Source: Streptomyces sp. Ncost-T10-10d
GTDB taxonomy: Bacteria > Actinomycetota > Actinomycetes > Streptomycetales > Streptomycetaceae
Direction of reading: 5' to 3'
NCBI RefSeq assembly: GCF_900091955.1
Contig: NZ_FMDF01000090.1
Coordinates: 1 to 56,138 of the forward strand
Length of the DNA stretch: 56,138 nt
Part shown: positions 18,017-26,231 of the stretch, in pieces
Position numbering within the stretch: position 1 is the first letter of the stretch
Layout of the letters: each line of letters begins with the position of its first letter
Notes under the pieces: model-generated
The model's database searches: none
What the model was told of the DNA's origin: nothing
What the model saw: the letters and a program-made list of their open reading frames with translations, nothing else
Position numbers and translations under genes: made by a program

Positions 18017-18724
18017 ATGCCTGCCTTCCGCCTCACCCGCGCCATCACAGACGCCTTCCCCGACACCCTCATCGCCCTGGTCACCGCCACCGGGCTGCGC
18101 AGCCACGAGCCCTGGCCCGGCACCACCGCCGCCCTGCAGGAGCTGGAGCAACAGCTCGCCGAGGGCACCTGGCAGCCCGCCGACGAGACCGACCCACGCA
18201 TCGAGGCGTGGCATACCGCCTACCGCTCCTTCGGCACCAACCCCCGCCGCATCCGCCCCAGCGTCGACGCGCTCGGCCGCCGCCTCGCCAAGAAGGGGAC
18301 GCTGCCGCGCATCAACCCGGCCGTCGACTCCTACAACGCCGTCTCCGTCCATCACAGCCTGCCCGCCGGCGCCTTCGACCTGGACCACGTCACCGGCGAC
18401 GTCGTCATCCGCCACGCGGACGGCACCGAGTCCTTCACCCCGCTCGGTGAACCCGACACCGTCGAGAATCCCAAGCCCGGCGAGATCATCTACGCGGACA
18501 CCAACGGCGTCCTGACCCGCCACTGGAATCACCGCGACGCCCACCGCACCCGCGTCACCGAGGACTCCACACGCGTCGCCTTCGTCCTCGAAACCCTCCA
18601 CTCGGCCCGTGACGGCCACATCCTCAAATCCGCAGCCGACGAGCTGCAGGGACTGCTCGCCTCTCACGCCGAACAGACCGCTGTGTATTACCTCGGCCCG
18701 GCACAATCCCGGGTCACCGTCTGA
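18017..18724 (+). CDS. B3/4 domain protein (PheRS beta-like editing domain)
   Basis: Predicted 235-aa protein with a stand-alone B3/B4 domain as found in phenylalanyl-tRNA synthetase beta. Typical are YRSFGTNPRRIRPSVDALGRRLAKKGTLPRINPAVD (split over the substrate pocket), YNAVSVHHSLPAGAFDLDHV and a C-terminal LLASH. Free B3/4 proteins are thought to edit or bind mischarged or free amino acids, but the role is unproven. It lies downstream of the truncated exporter and divergent from the XRE-cupin regulator, the usual three-gene neighbourhood. Confidence 0.88.
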   Translation: MPAFRLTRAITDAFPDTLIALVTATGLRSHEPWPGTTAALQELEQQLAEGTWQPADETDPRIEAWHTAYRSFGTNPRRIRPSVDALGRRLAKKGTLPRINPAVDSYNAVSVHHSLPAGAFDLDHVTGDVVIRHADGTESFTPLGEPDTVENPKPGEIIYADTNGVLTRHWNHRDAHRTRVTEDSTRVAFVLETLHSARDGHILKSAADELQGLLASHAEQTAVYYLGPAQSRVTV

Positions 18725-18733
18725 GACCTCAAC

Positions 18734-18838
18734 CGGCCCGGCGCCGGCGTCGTCGGCCCGCTCATCGAGGCCCTGGTCCTGATCGGCCTGGTCCATGTCG
18801 CCCTCGCCGGCCGGTTCTTCCCCCGCCCCGATCCGGCT
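18734..18838 (+). pseudogene. possible ACR3 arsenite transporter, C-terminal scrap
   Basis: In frame right after the B3/4 stop the sequence reads GAGVVGPLIEALVLIGLVHVA and then FFPRPDP. This resembles the last helix of ACR3-type arsenite permeases (VVGPLIEVPVLIxLV). There is no start codon and no preceding transmembrane sequence. The identification is tentative. Confidence 0.35.
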
Positions 18839-19308
18839 GCCGCTGAGCCGGCAGCCGGCCCGGCACGGATACCTACAGCACTACCGCGATCCGGTCGGCA
18901 CCTGGCCCGGACGCGCCTGCGAGCCCGGCGGCTCGCCCGCGGCCAGCAGCGGATCACCTGTCGGCCCTCGGATTTCGTCGGGATGAACAGAGATCCTGTC
19001 CTCTTGTGGACGAGAAACGGGGACGGCGATGAAGACATTCCTGGTCGAGCGGTACGGCGACAGGGCCGGGGTGCGCGCCGGCGAGGTGTCTGTCCCGCAG
19101 GCGGAGTTCCCCCACCCCACCCGTCGTCGTACAAGAGCGCGCCGCCCGTTCCGTGTCCGCGCACAGCGGGGACTTCGTATACCGGCAGCTCGGACCGGAG
19201 GACGGCATGCCGTTGAGCCTCCTCAACCACCTGGCCGCGGACCTGGACAACCGGGATCCACGTGTCATCGACGGACCCGCTGCCCGACTCTCTGCCCCGG
19301 CCTCGAGA
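18839..19308 (+). pseudogene. N-terminal scraps of an oxidoreductase and an alpha/beta hydrolase
   Basis: At 19029 the frame MKTFLVERYGDRAGVRAGEV looks like the start of an NADP-dependent zinc-type or quinone oxidoreductase and collapses after some 25 codons. At about 19153 SGDFVYRQLGPEDGMPLSLL followed by NHLAADLDNRDPRVIDGPAA looks like the N-terminus of an alpha/beta hydrolase and stops near 19290. Both lack the rest of the protein. The first part (18839-19028) shows nothing. Confidence 0.45.
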
Positions 19309-19986
19309 TCAGCGGGGTTGGGGCTCAGAAACCGGTTCCGGCTTGCGGGCCATGAAGGTGGCGATCGTCCTCGTTGCCCCTTCGTCGGGTTCCTCCACCA
19401 GTTGTGCGCTGACGGCCAGGCCACTGCGGCCCAGCATTTCGGCGATCCGGGTCGGTGGCAGCAGGTGGGACTCGTAGGTCACCGGATGTCCGCCGTAAGC
19501 CTGCGTTGGACGCCGACGCTCGCCGTTTCCCACATGGCCGACCAACATCAGATGGCCACCGGGCGCCAAAGTGCGATGGAACTCGGCGAACACGAGTGGG
19601 AGCAAATCAGGCGGCGTGTGGTGAGTGGAGTAGTAGGCCAGGATGCCGCCGAGTCCGTCGTCGTCGAGCTCCAGCTCGGTCATTGAGCCCACAGTGAACC
19701 GCAGGTCCGGATAAGCCTCTCGGGCCAGGTCGATCATCTTCGGCGAGATGTCAACACCGAAAGCCGGCACCCCCAGCTCTGCCAAGTGTGCTGTCACCTT
19801 GCCGGGGCCGCAGCCCAGATCCGCGACGGGTTTTCGATCAGAGGTCTCCACGATTTCGGCGAACGCGGCCAGCGTCGCACGTGACAAGGGATCAAGCTCG
19901 GCGGGGGGCGCGACGCGGGCGGCGTAGTCGGCGGCGACAGTGTCGTACGACTCTCGGACCGCTGCGAGGTAGGCGGGTTCAGTCAC
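19309..19986 (-). CDS. class I SAM-dependent methyltransferase
   Basis: Predicted 225-aa methyltransferase of the Methyltransf_11/25 group. The N-terminal helix AVRESYDTVAADYAARV is followed by motif I VADLGCGPGKVTAHLAELG, motif II FGVDISPKMIDLAREAYPDL, then LGGILAYYSTHHTPPDLLP and FHRTLAPGGHLMLVGHVGNG. The C-terminus TYESHLLPPTRIAEMLGRSGL is typical of small-molecule methyltransferases. Substrate unknown. It is a single intact gene among remnants. Confidence 0.9.
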   Translation of the reverse strand: MTEPAYLAAVRESYDTVAADYAARVAPPAELDPLSRATLAAFAEIVETSDRKPVADLGCGPGKVTAHLAELGVPAFGVDISPKMIDLAREAYPDLRFTVGSMTELELDDDGLGGILAYYSTHHTPPDLLPLVFAEFHRTLAPGGHLMLVGHVGNGERRRPTQAYGGHPVTYESHLLPPTRIAEMLGRSGLAVSAQLVEEPDEGATRTIATFMARKPEPVSEPQPR

Positions 19987-20145
19987 GCCGCGAATCTAGA
20001 CGAGCGCACTGACATTGATGCTGATACTCAGGTTCCGGTGGTCGTGGCTCGGCACTGACTGACGTCCTGCCGGGCTGTCTTCGCGGTGTACTGTCCGGCT
20101 GCCGGAACCTGTTCTCATGGCTCCGGTCGGGAAGGCATCATCAGC

Positions 20146-20487
20146 ATGAAACCAGCGGCCTCGGACGACATGGCGAGCCAGGACGTGTTCGGCGGTGTCG
20201 ACTCCCACGCGGACACCCTCCACGTTGCGGTCATCGGCGACAACGGCGGCCATCTCGCAGATGCCGAGTTCACCACCACCCGGGCCGGGTACGCCGCGGA
20301 CGCGCCCAAGGACGACACCGTCACCGGCATACGCGCCCCGCACAACGCCGCCCGCTCCGTCGGCAAGGCACGCACCGCCGCCCGGAACCCCGGCCTGCGG
20401 GCCGCCCACGGAGTCGGCCCCGACACCGCGGCCCGGCTGCTGGTCACGGCCGGGGGTAACCCCGAGCGCATGCGGCGGCGAAGATGA
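20146..20487 (+). pseudogene. IS110-family transposase remnant with internal deletion
   Basis: The N-terminus FGGVDSHADTLHVAVIGDNG contains the first catalytic Asp of the DEDD domain. It then jumps to RAPHNAARSVGKARTAARNP and GVGPDTAARLLVTAGGNPERM, segments from the middle and second domain of IS110 transposases. Most of the catalytic core and the C-terminal Ser domain are gone, so it is inactive. Confidence 0.75.
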
Positions 20488-20657
20488 GTACGGTCTGCCG
20501 GGGACCACCAGGTGCTGGTCGCGGCCGCGACCGCAGGTGTGGCAAGAACTGTCGGTCCGCGCTGCACTCGGCGTCGGGACACGACCAGTTGGGCGCGTCA
20601 ACGGCCAGTGCGAGCCGCCCGTCGGCAGCCCTGGGCTGGGGCAGGGTTGCTGACGTC

Positions 20658-20790
20658 CGCCGGCATGTCCCCGCTGACGCGGCCGGAGCCCCGTGGCACG
20701 GGTGACAGGCCTGCGAAAGAAGCCAGGCGGTCAGCCGTGCCGAACGCGTCCACGTCTCCGCCGGTGGCGTGGATGAACTCGGCCCGCTGC
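20658..20790 (-). pseudogene. IS110-family transposase remnant, C-terminal domain
   Basis: Minus-strand sequence AEFIHATGGDVDAFGTADRL and ASFAGLSPVPRGSGRVSGDM is the conserved C-terminal (Transposase_20) domain of IS110 proteins. It lies opposite to, and next to, the N-terminal IS110 scrap, so two elements or an inverted rearrangement are implied. It abuts the esterase stop codon. Confidence 0.75.
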
Positions 20791-22008
20791 CTAGCTCCGC
20801 GGGACGTCCTTGACGAACACGATGCCGTCGCCGTCCGCCAGGTGGGCCGGGTCAAGCGGGGAGTAGCCGAACCAGGGGGACACGCGGGGCGCGGGCCGTG
20901 TGTCGCCGAGGGCGGCGGCCAGCCGCGGGGCGTCGATGACGCAGCGGTCCTCCGGGAGCGCGTACAGGAGTCCTTCGACAGTGTCCGGCGGCGGCGTGTC
21001 CACTCCCTGGTGCCGGATCGTGCCGAGGGCCGTGGCCACGAAGGCGTACTCCTCGCCGAGCTGGGCGCTCACCAGCGCACCGGCGCTCCACCACTCCAGC
21101 GGCATCCCGCCCATCCGCATCGTGCTCTTGTTCCGCTGGAGATGGCCGTTGTGGGCGTGGATGAGTGCCGGGCCCCGTTCGGCGAGGGCGAGGAGGTTGT
21201 GGGCCATCATCTGGTCCCGCAGGCCCACCAGCCGGGTCATGCGAGCCGGTGAGGTGTCGGCCATCCAGTAGTGGTAGCGCAACAGACCGAGGGCGGTGCG
21301 CCCGTACAGTCGCGCCCGGTCCCGGTCGTCCCGCGAGGTCGCCGTGGTCAGGTGCGGCGTTTGCGCATCGAGCAGCGCCGCCAGATCGTCGGCGAGCAGG
21401 CGCAGTTGGCCGGCCTCGGCCGACTGCCCCGTGGACTGGGACGGGTCCATCATCGCGGCGGGATCGGTCCACCGGTCATCGGCGCCGAGCAGGCGGTCGA
21501 GTGTGTCCGCGGTGCAGGGGAGCAGGTCCGCGTCCACCCGGGTAGAGAGGTGGCCGTGGAGTGCGGTGAGGGCCTGCCGGGGGCTCGCGGCGTGGGTGAT
21601 CTCCAGCGGGCCGTCGAAGCCGGCGAAGCGGAGCCGCTCGGACGTGGGCCGGTCGTCGTTGTCGGCGCGGACGTTGTAGGCGCGCATCCAGCGCACGAGC
21701 TCGCGGTTGGCCGCGGAGATGCCCCAGCCGTGGCTGATTCCCTGCTCCATGACCTCGTCGAGAGTGCCTGTGCCCGAGGTGACGTAGTCGTCCACGACCA
21801 GCCCCATCATGCAGTCGCTCTCGATCGCGATCGTCCGGTAGCCCTCCTGCTCGACAAGCTGGCGGAAGAGCTCGTTGCGCAGGTCGAGCAGAGCGTCCTC
21901 GCCGTGGGTGGGCTCGCCCAGGGCGAGCAGCCGAGGCCGGGCCGGCAGCAGCCTCATGACGGCGGCAGCGTCGACGGCATGGGAGGTGTCCTTGATGTCA
22001 GTAGCCAT
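20791..22008 (-). CDS. erythromycin esterase family protein
   Basis: Predicted 405-aa cytosolic hydrolase. Family features are LLALGEPTHGEDALLDLRNE (Glu and His of the active site), YRTIAIESDCMMGLVVDDYV, HGWGISAANRELVRWMRAYN, RLRFAGFDGPLE, the central RDQMMAHNLLALAERGPALIHAHNGHLQRN with catalytic His, and FGYSPLDPAHLADGDGIVFV. Ere enzymes open the macrolide lactone; many environmental members have unknown esterase substrates. ATG 22008 is preferred to 22068, which would run into the regulator's promoter. It is divergent from a TioE-type MerR gene that probably controls it. Confidence 0.88.
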   Translation of the reverse strand: MATDIKDTSHAVDAAAVMRLLPARPRLLALGEPTHGEDALLDLRNELFRQLVEQEGYRTIAIESDCMMGLVVDDYVTSGTGTLDEVMEQGISHGWGISAANRELVRWMRAYNVRADNDDRPTSERLRFAGFDGPLEITHAASPRQALTALHGHLSTRVDADLLPCTADTLDRLLGADDRWTDPAAMMDPSQSTGQSAEAGQLRLLADDLAALLDAQTPHLTTATSRDDRDRARLYGRTALGLLRYHYWMADTSPARMTRLVGLRDQMMAHNLLALAERGPALIHAHNGHLQRNKSTMRMGGMPLEWWSAGALVSAQLGEEYAFVATALGTIRHQGVDTPPPDTVEGLLYALPEDRCVIDAPRLAAALGDTRPAPRVSPWFGYSPLDPAHLADGDGIVFVKDVPRS

Positions 22009-22011
22009 GCC

Positions 22012-22041
22012 TTCAACGCTATCGTTGAACCTTCGGTTGAA
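22012..22041. promoter_or_regulatory. operator region between esterase and TioE-type regulator
   Basis: TTCAAC at 22012 is mirrored by GTTGAA at 22024, a perfect 6+6+6 palindrome, and GTTGAA recurs at 22036. The 22024-22041 part, GTTGAACCTTCGGTTGAA, resembles MerR-type sites that overlap a promoter. It sits in the 58-base divergent gap. Confidence 0.5.
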
Positions 22042-22066
22042 ACTTTCCTGCGATATCGTCAGCCCC

Positions 22067-22834
22067 ATGCGGAAGAACCTTCAAAGCGGTAGTCGGCTCA
22101 GGCCGGTTGATCTGGCGCGCGGGAACGGTCTGTCCACGCAGGCGATCAGGAACTACGAGGAGGCAGGCATCCTTCCGGCCGCCGGTCGCACCCCCCACGG
22201 CTACCGCATCTATACCTCGCTGCACGCCGGGGCTCTGCGCGCGTTTCTTGCCCTGGTGCCCGGTCACGGCCACCGGACGGCGACGTCGATCATGCGGGCC
22301 GTGAACCAGGGCGCGGTCGATGCGGCGTTCCGCCTCATCGACGAGAGCCACGCCCAGCTCCTCGCTGACCGGCAGACCGTCCAGGCCGTGGAGAGCGCCC
22401 TCCGCGACCTGGAGCCCACCGCGGCGCCCGAGCCCGGTTCCGAGCCGGCCGCGGTGTCCGGGCCCTGCGGCACGTTCATCGGGCCGCTGGCAGGGGAGCT
22501 CGGAATCCGGCCCGCAACGCTGCGCAAATGGGAGAGCGCCGGGTTGGTGCGCCCGCGCCGTGACCCGCTGACCGGGTACCGCGTCTACGACGAGGCGGAC
22601 GTACGGGACGTCCGGCTGGCCCACCAGCTCAGGCGGGGCGGCTACTTGCTGGAGCAGATCGCCCCGCTGATCGCCCAGGTGCGGGCGGCTGGCGGGCTGG
22701 AACCGCTGGAGGCCGCATTGTGTGACTGGCGTGGTCGGCTGTGCGCCCGCGGGCGGGCGATGCTGGCCGGGGCCGCCGAGCTGGAGGCGTACCTCCGCGA
22801 GCGAGTTGATGGGAATACCGGCCCAGCACAATGA
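22067..22834 (+). CDS. TioE-type MerR-family regulator with two HTH domains
   Basis: Predicted 255-aa regulator. Residues 12-45 form a first MerR-like helix-turn-helix (LRPVDLARGNGLSTQAIRNYEEAG), followed by a linker helix region of the TioE type (AFLALVPGHGHRTATSIMRAV). Residues 145-190 form a second (LAGELGIRPATLRKWESAGL and RRDPLTGYRVYDEADVRDVR). The C-terminus LLEQIAPLIAQVRAAGG is the usual MerR coiled region. The TioE family is often found beside erythromycin-esterase-like genes, as here. It likely controls the divergent esterase. Confidence 0.88.
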   Translation: MRKNLQSGSRLRPVDLARGNGLSTQAIRNYEEAGILPAAGRTPHGYRIYTSLHAGALRAFLALVPGHGHRTATSIMRAVNQGAVDAAFRLIDESHAQLLADRQTVQAVESALRDLEPTAAPEPGSEPAAVSGPCGTFIGPLAGELGIRPATLRKWESAGLVRPRRDPLTGYRVYDEADVRDVRLAHQLRRGGYLLEQIAPLIAQVRAAGGLEPLEAALCDWRGRLCARGRAMLAGAAELEAYLRERVDGNTGPAQ

Positions 22835-23330
22835 TGTGATGCCGTACGAACGGCGAGAGGCGGGACTGGTCCTCGCCGCGCACCTCGGAGCCGTTGGCGG
22901 CGCGTAGCTGGGTGACGACGGCGTCCATGTGCCGGGTGTTGGACAGCCCAAGTGTGTTGAGGACCAAGCCGAGGGCGCCGATCTGGTCCTCCACGCCGTC
23001 CTGGTGATGCTGACAGGCTGCCCGGTCCGACCGTGGAAGATCTTCCGTGCGTGCGTCACGACCTTCCTGGAGGTTCGCCTGGACCTTGATCTGTCGGCCG
23101 TAGCCGGGTTCCGTCGGCCGAGCGCAGGATGTGCGAAGTCCTGACGATCCGGCCGTAGTGCGCGAGGACGTTGCCGAGCGGGGTGGACCGGTCATCGCGC
23201 GACAGCATCCGGACCACCTCGTAGTCGCGGACGGTGCTGGTGTGGATGGAGTAGATGATCCGACGCCGGTCCGGGCTCCGGCTCCCGGTTGACGAAGTGC
23301 AGTCGGCCGTCGTCGTCCAAGACGATCTGC
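22805..23330 (-). pseudogene. Tn3-family transposase, frameshifted C-terminal remnant
   Basis: Minus-strand frames together read YEVVRMLSRDDRSTPLGNVL, ARKIFHGRTGQ, GVEDQIGALGLVLNTLGLSN and LSPFVRHHIIVLGRYSHQL. This is the order of the C-terminal catalytic part of Tn3 transposases. At least two frameshifts separate the pieces, so it is dead. Confidence 0.75.
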
Positions 23331-23489
23331 GCGTCGTCCGGCAGACCCCCGACCAACTCGCAACAGGTGCCGTCCAGCAGCGCGCGGCCCGCGCCGCCAT
23401 GTGCTCGTCGGCCGCCGCAGGCAGACCGAAGGAGGCCGGCACGGTGGCGTCATCACCGACAACAACCCCGTCGAGCAGGAGAAGACGCG

Positions 23490-23745
23490 AAGTTCAACGC
23501 GCTGCGCACGAACGCGGTGATCTTTCACAACGCCCTGGAAATTGCCGAGTTCGTACTCCGGCTTCAGGAGGAGGGCCACGTCATAGACCCCGAGGATCTG
23601 GCCCCCATCTCGCCGTACATGACCGAGCACATCCGCCGCTTCGGCGAGTACTCCACCCACGAACCCGGCCGCCTGCGGTCGGCCGGTGCCGAGGCGTACG
23701 ACCCGCATCTCGATGCCGACTTCACCCCGCCGCGCGGCGACGACC
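23490..23745 (+). pseudogene. Tn3-family transposase, C-terminal remnant on the opposite strand
   Basis: Plus-strand KFNALRTNAVIFHNALEIAE, EEGHVIDPEDLAPISPYMTE and HIRRFGEYSTHE match the extreme C-terminus of Tn3-family transposases. It points away from the minus-strand remnant 160 bases to its left. It has no start codon and is inactive. Confidence 0.78.
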
Positions 23746-24108
23746 CGCCCGGAGCCGTCGGCTGCGGGCAGGCCGCCCGACACGGGCCGCCGGGGGCGGC
23801 GGACCGGCGGGCCGATTCGTACTGGTCGACGGCTCGGGGCAGGACGACATGGGACAGCAGGAACCACTGGCTGTAGCGGTGGAGGTCCCACTCGTGGAAG
23901 GGGAAGGGGAACTCCTCGTGGAGGTCCTGGAAGGCACCCTCGAAACGGCCCAGCGCCTCCGCGGTCTGCCGTCCGTGTCCAGGTCCGCCTCGTGACCGCT
24001 GCTATCCACAGGATCAGTCGGGCGCCGGCCATGCTCGTCATGCGTGGAGGTGACGATGGAGTGCTGCGTTCGGACATGACAACCACAATGTCGGCCTCGG
24101 CAGGGGTT
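23746..24108. other. degraded sequence, no intact gene
   Basis: A minus-strand frame contains EGAFQDLHEEFPFPFHEWDL followed by HRYSQWFLLSHVVLPRAVDQ at about 23790-23960, which looks like a piece of real protein. It has no start or stop context and I do not recognise it. Confidence 0.35.
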
Positions 24109-25602
24109 CTACGAGCGAGTCACCTCGTAGTCGGGGAGTGCGGCCGGGGCGGTCCGGGTTGCCGGGCGCATGGTCAGGATCAGTACGGCCAGCCCGGCGA
24201 AGATGGCCGCGGCGACGACGCCCGTGACGTGCAGGCTGGCGGTGAACGCCTCCCGCGCGGTGTGCAGCAGTTCCGCGCCCTGGCCGGCGGGAAGGTGTCG
24301 GCTGGCGGCGACCGCACCGGCCAGCGAGTCGGACGTGCCGTCCATCCGGCCGCGGTAGACGACCGCGGCCAGCACACCGAGCAGCGCGAAGCCGAGCGAA
24401 CCGCCGAAGTAGTTGCCGGTCTCCGACATCGACGCTGCCGAGCCGGCGCGCTCCGGCGGTACGGACCCGACGACCAGCCCGGTGCCCAGCGCGAACAGCG
24501 GGCCGGTGCCCAGGGCCAGTACGGCGATGCCGGTCATCACCAACGGCAGGGCGCTCGCACCGTCGGCGCCGACCAGCAGCAGGCTGCCCAGCGCCGACCC
24601 CACCAGACCGCCGGCGATCGCGGTCGTCTGCTTCATCCGCCGGGCCAGTGCCGGCGCGGCCATGGTACCGACCGCCACGCCCAGGCCCATGGGCGCGAAC
24701 AGCACCGCCGACGCGGCCGGCGAGAAGCCCAGCACGCTCTGGAGGAACTGGGTCACCAGCAGGCCCGTACCGGCCATGGCGATGCCGGCGAAGACCAGCG
24801 CGACGAGTACGGCCGTGAACGGGCGATTGCGGAGCAGCCGCAGGTCCAGCAGCGGTGTCTCCAGCCGCAGTTGCCGGCGTACGAACAGCAATCCGACGGC
24901 TGCGCCGACGACGAGGGCCACCGCCGGCACGACTGGCACGCTCTCGACGCTCAGCTGCTTGATGCCGTAGACCATCAGAAGGACCGCCGCGAGCGACAGT
25001 CCGACACCGGCCAGGTCCAGCCGGCCGGCCTGGTCGCTGCGGAACTCCGGCAGCAGGGCCGGCCCGGCGAGCAGCAGCAACGCCATCGCCGGCACGGCGA
25101 CCAGGAACACTGATCCCCACCAGAAGTGCTGGAGCAGGACTCCGGCGAGTACGGGTCCGAGCGCGCCGCCGGTGAACTGGCAGGTCGCCCAGATCGCGAT
25201 GGCCTTCCCGCGCTGTCGTTCTTCGCGGAACATGTTGGTGATCAAGGCAAGTGTGGACGGTGCCAGGGTCGCGCCGGCGACGCCCAGCAGCGCGCGCACG
25301 ACGATCAGCATGAGCGGGCTGACCGCGAAGGCGGCCACGACCGACAGTACCCCGAACGCCGCTCCGCCGATCATCAGCAGGCGTCGGCGGCCGAGCCGGT
25401 CGCCGAGCGTACCCATCGTGATGACCAGGCCGGCCACCATGAGTCCGTAGCTGTCACTGATCCACAGCTGCTGGACGTTGGTGGCACCCAGGTCGGCGCT
25501 CAGCCGTGGGAGCGCGAGGAGCAATGCCGTCATGTCCATCGCGACGAGCAATGTCGGCAGCATGAGGACGACCAGTCCCAGCCATGCCCGGTTGACTCGC
25601 AT
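24109..25602 (-). CDS. MFS drug exporter, DHA2 (14-TMS) type
   Basis: Predicted 497-aa membrane antiporter of the QacA/SmvA group. After LGLVVLMLPTLLVAMDMTAL (TM1) come LWISDSYGLMVAGLVITMG (TM2), the cytoplasmic motif GTLGDRLGRRRLLMIGG, ALLGVAGATLAPSTLALITN, and some ten further helices. Such pumps expel cationic dyes, biocides and antibiotics using the proton gradient. ATG 25602 follows AGGGAG. It is divergent from a YciI-ECF42 operon and carries an ECF42-like promoter nearly identical to that operon's, so it is the probable target gene. Confidence 0.92.
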   Translation of the reverse strand: MRVNRAWLGLVVLMLPTLLVAMDMTALLLALPRLSADLGATNVQQLWISDSYGLMVAGLVITMGTLGDRLGRRRLLMIGGAAFGVLSVVAAFAVSPLMLIVVRALLGVAGATLAPSTLALITNMFREERQRGKAIAIWATCQFTGGALGPVLAGVLLQHFWWGSVFLVAVPAMALLLLAGPALLPEFRSDQAGRLDLAGVGLSLAAVLLMVYGIKQLSVESVPVVPAVALVVGAAVGLLFVRRQLRLETPLLDLRLLRNRPFTAVLVALVFAGIAMAGTGLLVTQFLQSVLGFSPAASAVLFAPMGLGVAVGTMAAPALARRMKQTTAIAGGLVGSALGSLLLVGADGASALPLVMTGIAVLALGTGPLFALGTGLVVGSVPPERAGSAASMSETGNYFGGSLGFALLGVLAAVVYRGRMDGTSDSLAGAVAASRHLPAGQGAELLHTAREAFTASLHVTGVVAAAIFAGLAVLILTMRPATRTAPAALPDYEVTRS

Positions 25603-25640
25603 ATCCGAAACTCCCTGTTCTCTCGACGTTTCGCCGGTTG

Positions 25641-25667
25641 GTCGGAGCGGTCGAGAGCTTCTTGACA
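25641..25667 (-). promoter_or_regulatory. ECF42-like promoter of the MFS exporter
   Basis: On the minus strand TGTCAA (25667-25662), 17 bases, then CGAC (25644-25641), 38 bases before the exporter ATG. The -10 region CTCCGACCAACCGG is identical to the one upstream of the neighbouring yciI-sigma operon. ECF42 promoters are known for TGTCGA and CGA/TC elements. Confidence 0.72.
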
Positions 25668-25782
25668 CCGGTACGGACAGAAATCTCTCGCGTCTGCCAC
25701 GGTGAGGCGTCACCAGACATGGCGACCTCGCGGCCCGGGCGATGCGACGGCTAAAAACTCATGCGAACTTTCTGGCGGAGGA

Positions 25783-25809
25783 TGTCAAGACGGCGGCGGT
25801 GGCTCCGAC
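25783..25809 (+). promoter_or_regulatory. ECF42-like promoter of the first YciI-sigma operon
   Basis: TGTCAA, 17 bases, CGAC, ending 50 bases before the yciI ATG. The element and the following CCAACCGG match the divergent exporter promoter, which suggests that one sigma factor serves both. Confidence 0.72.
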
Positions 25810-25859
25810 CAACCGGTCGAAGGGCCCAGCCGGGGTTCGCGAACTACAAGGAGTACGAG

Positions 25860-26231
25860 ATGCAGTTCCTGATCAGCATGTACATCAACCCGGCAGTGCT
25901 GGACGCGCTGACCGACAAGGAGAAGGGGGCGATCGGTGAGGGTCACGGCAAGTTCATCGAGGCGTTGAAGAAGTCCGGCGAGCTGATCACCACCCAGGCG
26001 CTGGTCGACCCGTCACAGGCCGTCGTGGTGACTGTACGCAACGGCCAGCCGGTGGTGACCGATGGACCTTTCCTGGAGTCCAAGGAGTATCTGGGCGGCT
26101 TCTACTTGATCGACTGCGAGAACAAGGAGCGGGCGATCGAACTGGCAGCGCAGATCCCGGACACCGCGATCGAGGGTTTGGGCATCGAGGTGCGCCAGGT
26201 GATGTTCGCTGACGGACAATTGGAGGCATGA
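25860..26231 (+). CDS. YciI/DGPF-family protein of an ECF42 module
   Basis: Predicted 123-aa YCII-domain (DGPF) protein: MQFLISMYINPAVLDALTD, SGELITTQALVDPSQA and the family motif VVTDGPFLESKEYLGGFYLIDC. These small proteins are nearly always next to ECF42 sigma genes; their function is unsettled. Start ATG 25860 follows AAGGAG, which removes the upstream read-through frame. It overlaps the sigma gene by 4 bases (ATGA). Confidence 0.92.
   Translation: MQFLISMYINPAVLDALTDKEKGAIGEGHGKFIEALKKSGELITTQALVDPSQAVVVTVRNGQPVVTDGPFLESKEYLGGFYLIDCENKERAIELAAQIPDTAIEGLGIEVRQVMFADGQLEA

Noticed and set aside
18725..19308. Long minus-strand frames across the remnant region
   Set aside because: They lack codon bias and show no domain; the plus-strand scraps explain the sequence better.
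22629..24086. 485-codon minus-strand frame
   Set aside because: Only its right-to-middle part matches Tn3 transposase; the rest is out-of-frame sequence, so it is not one gene.
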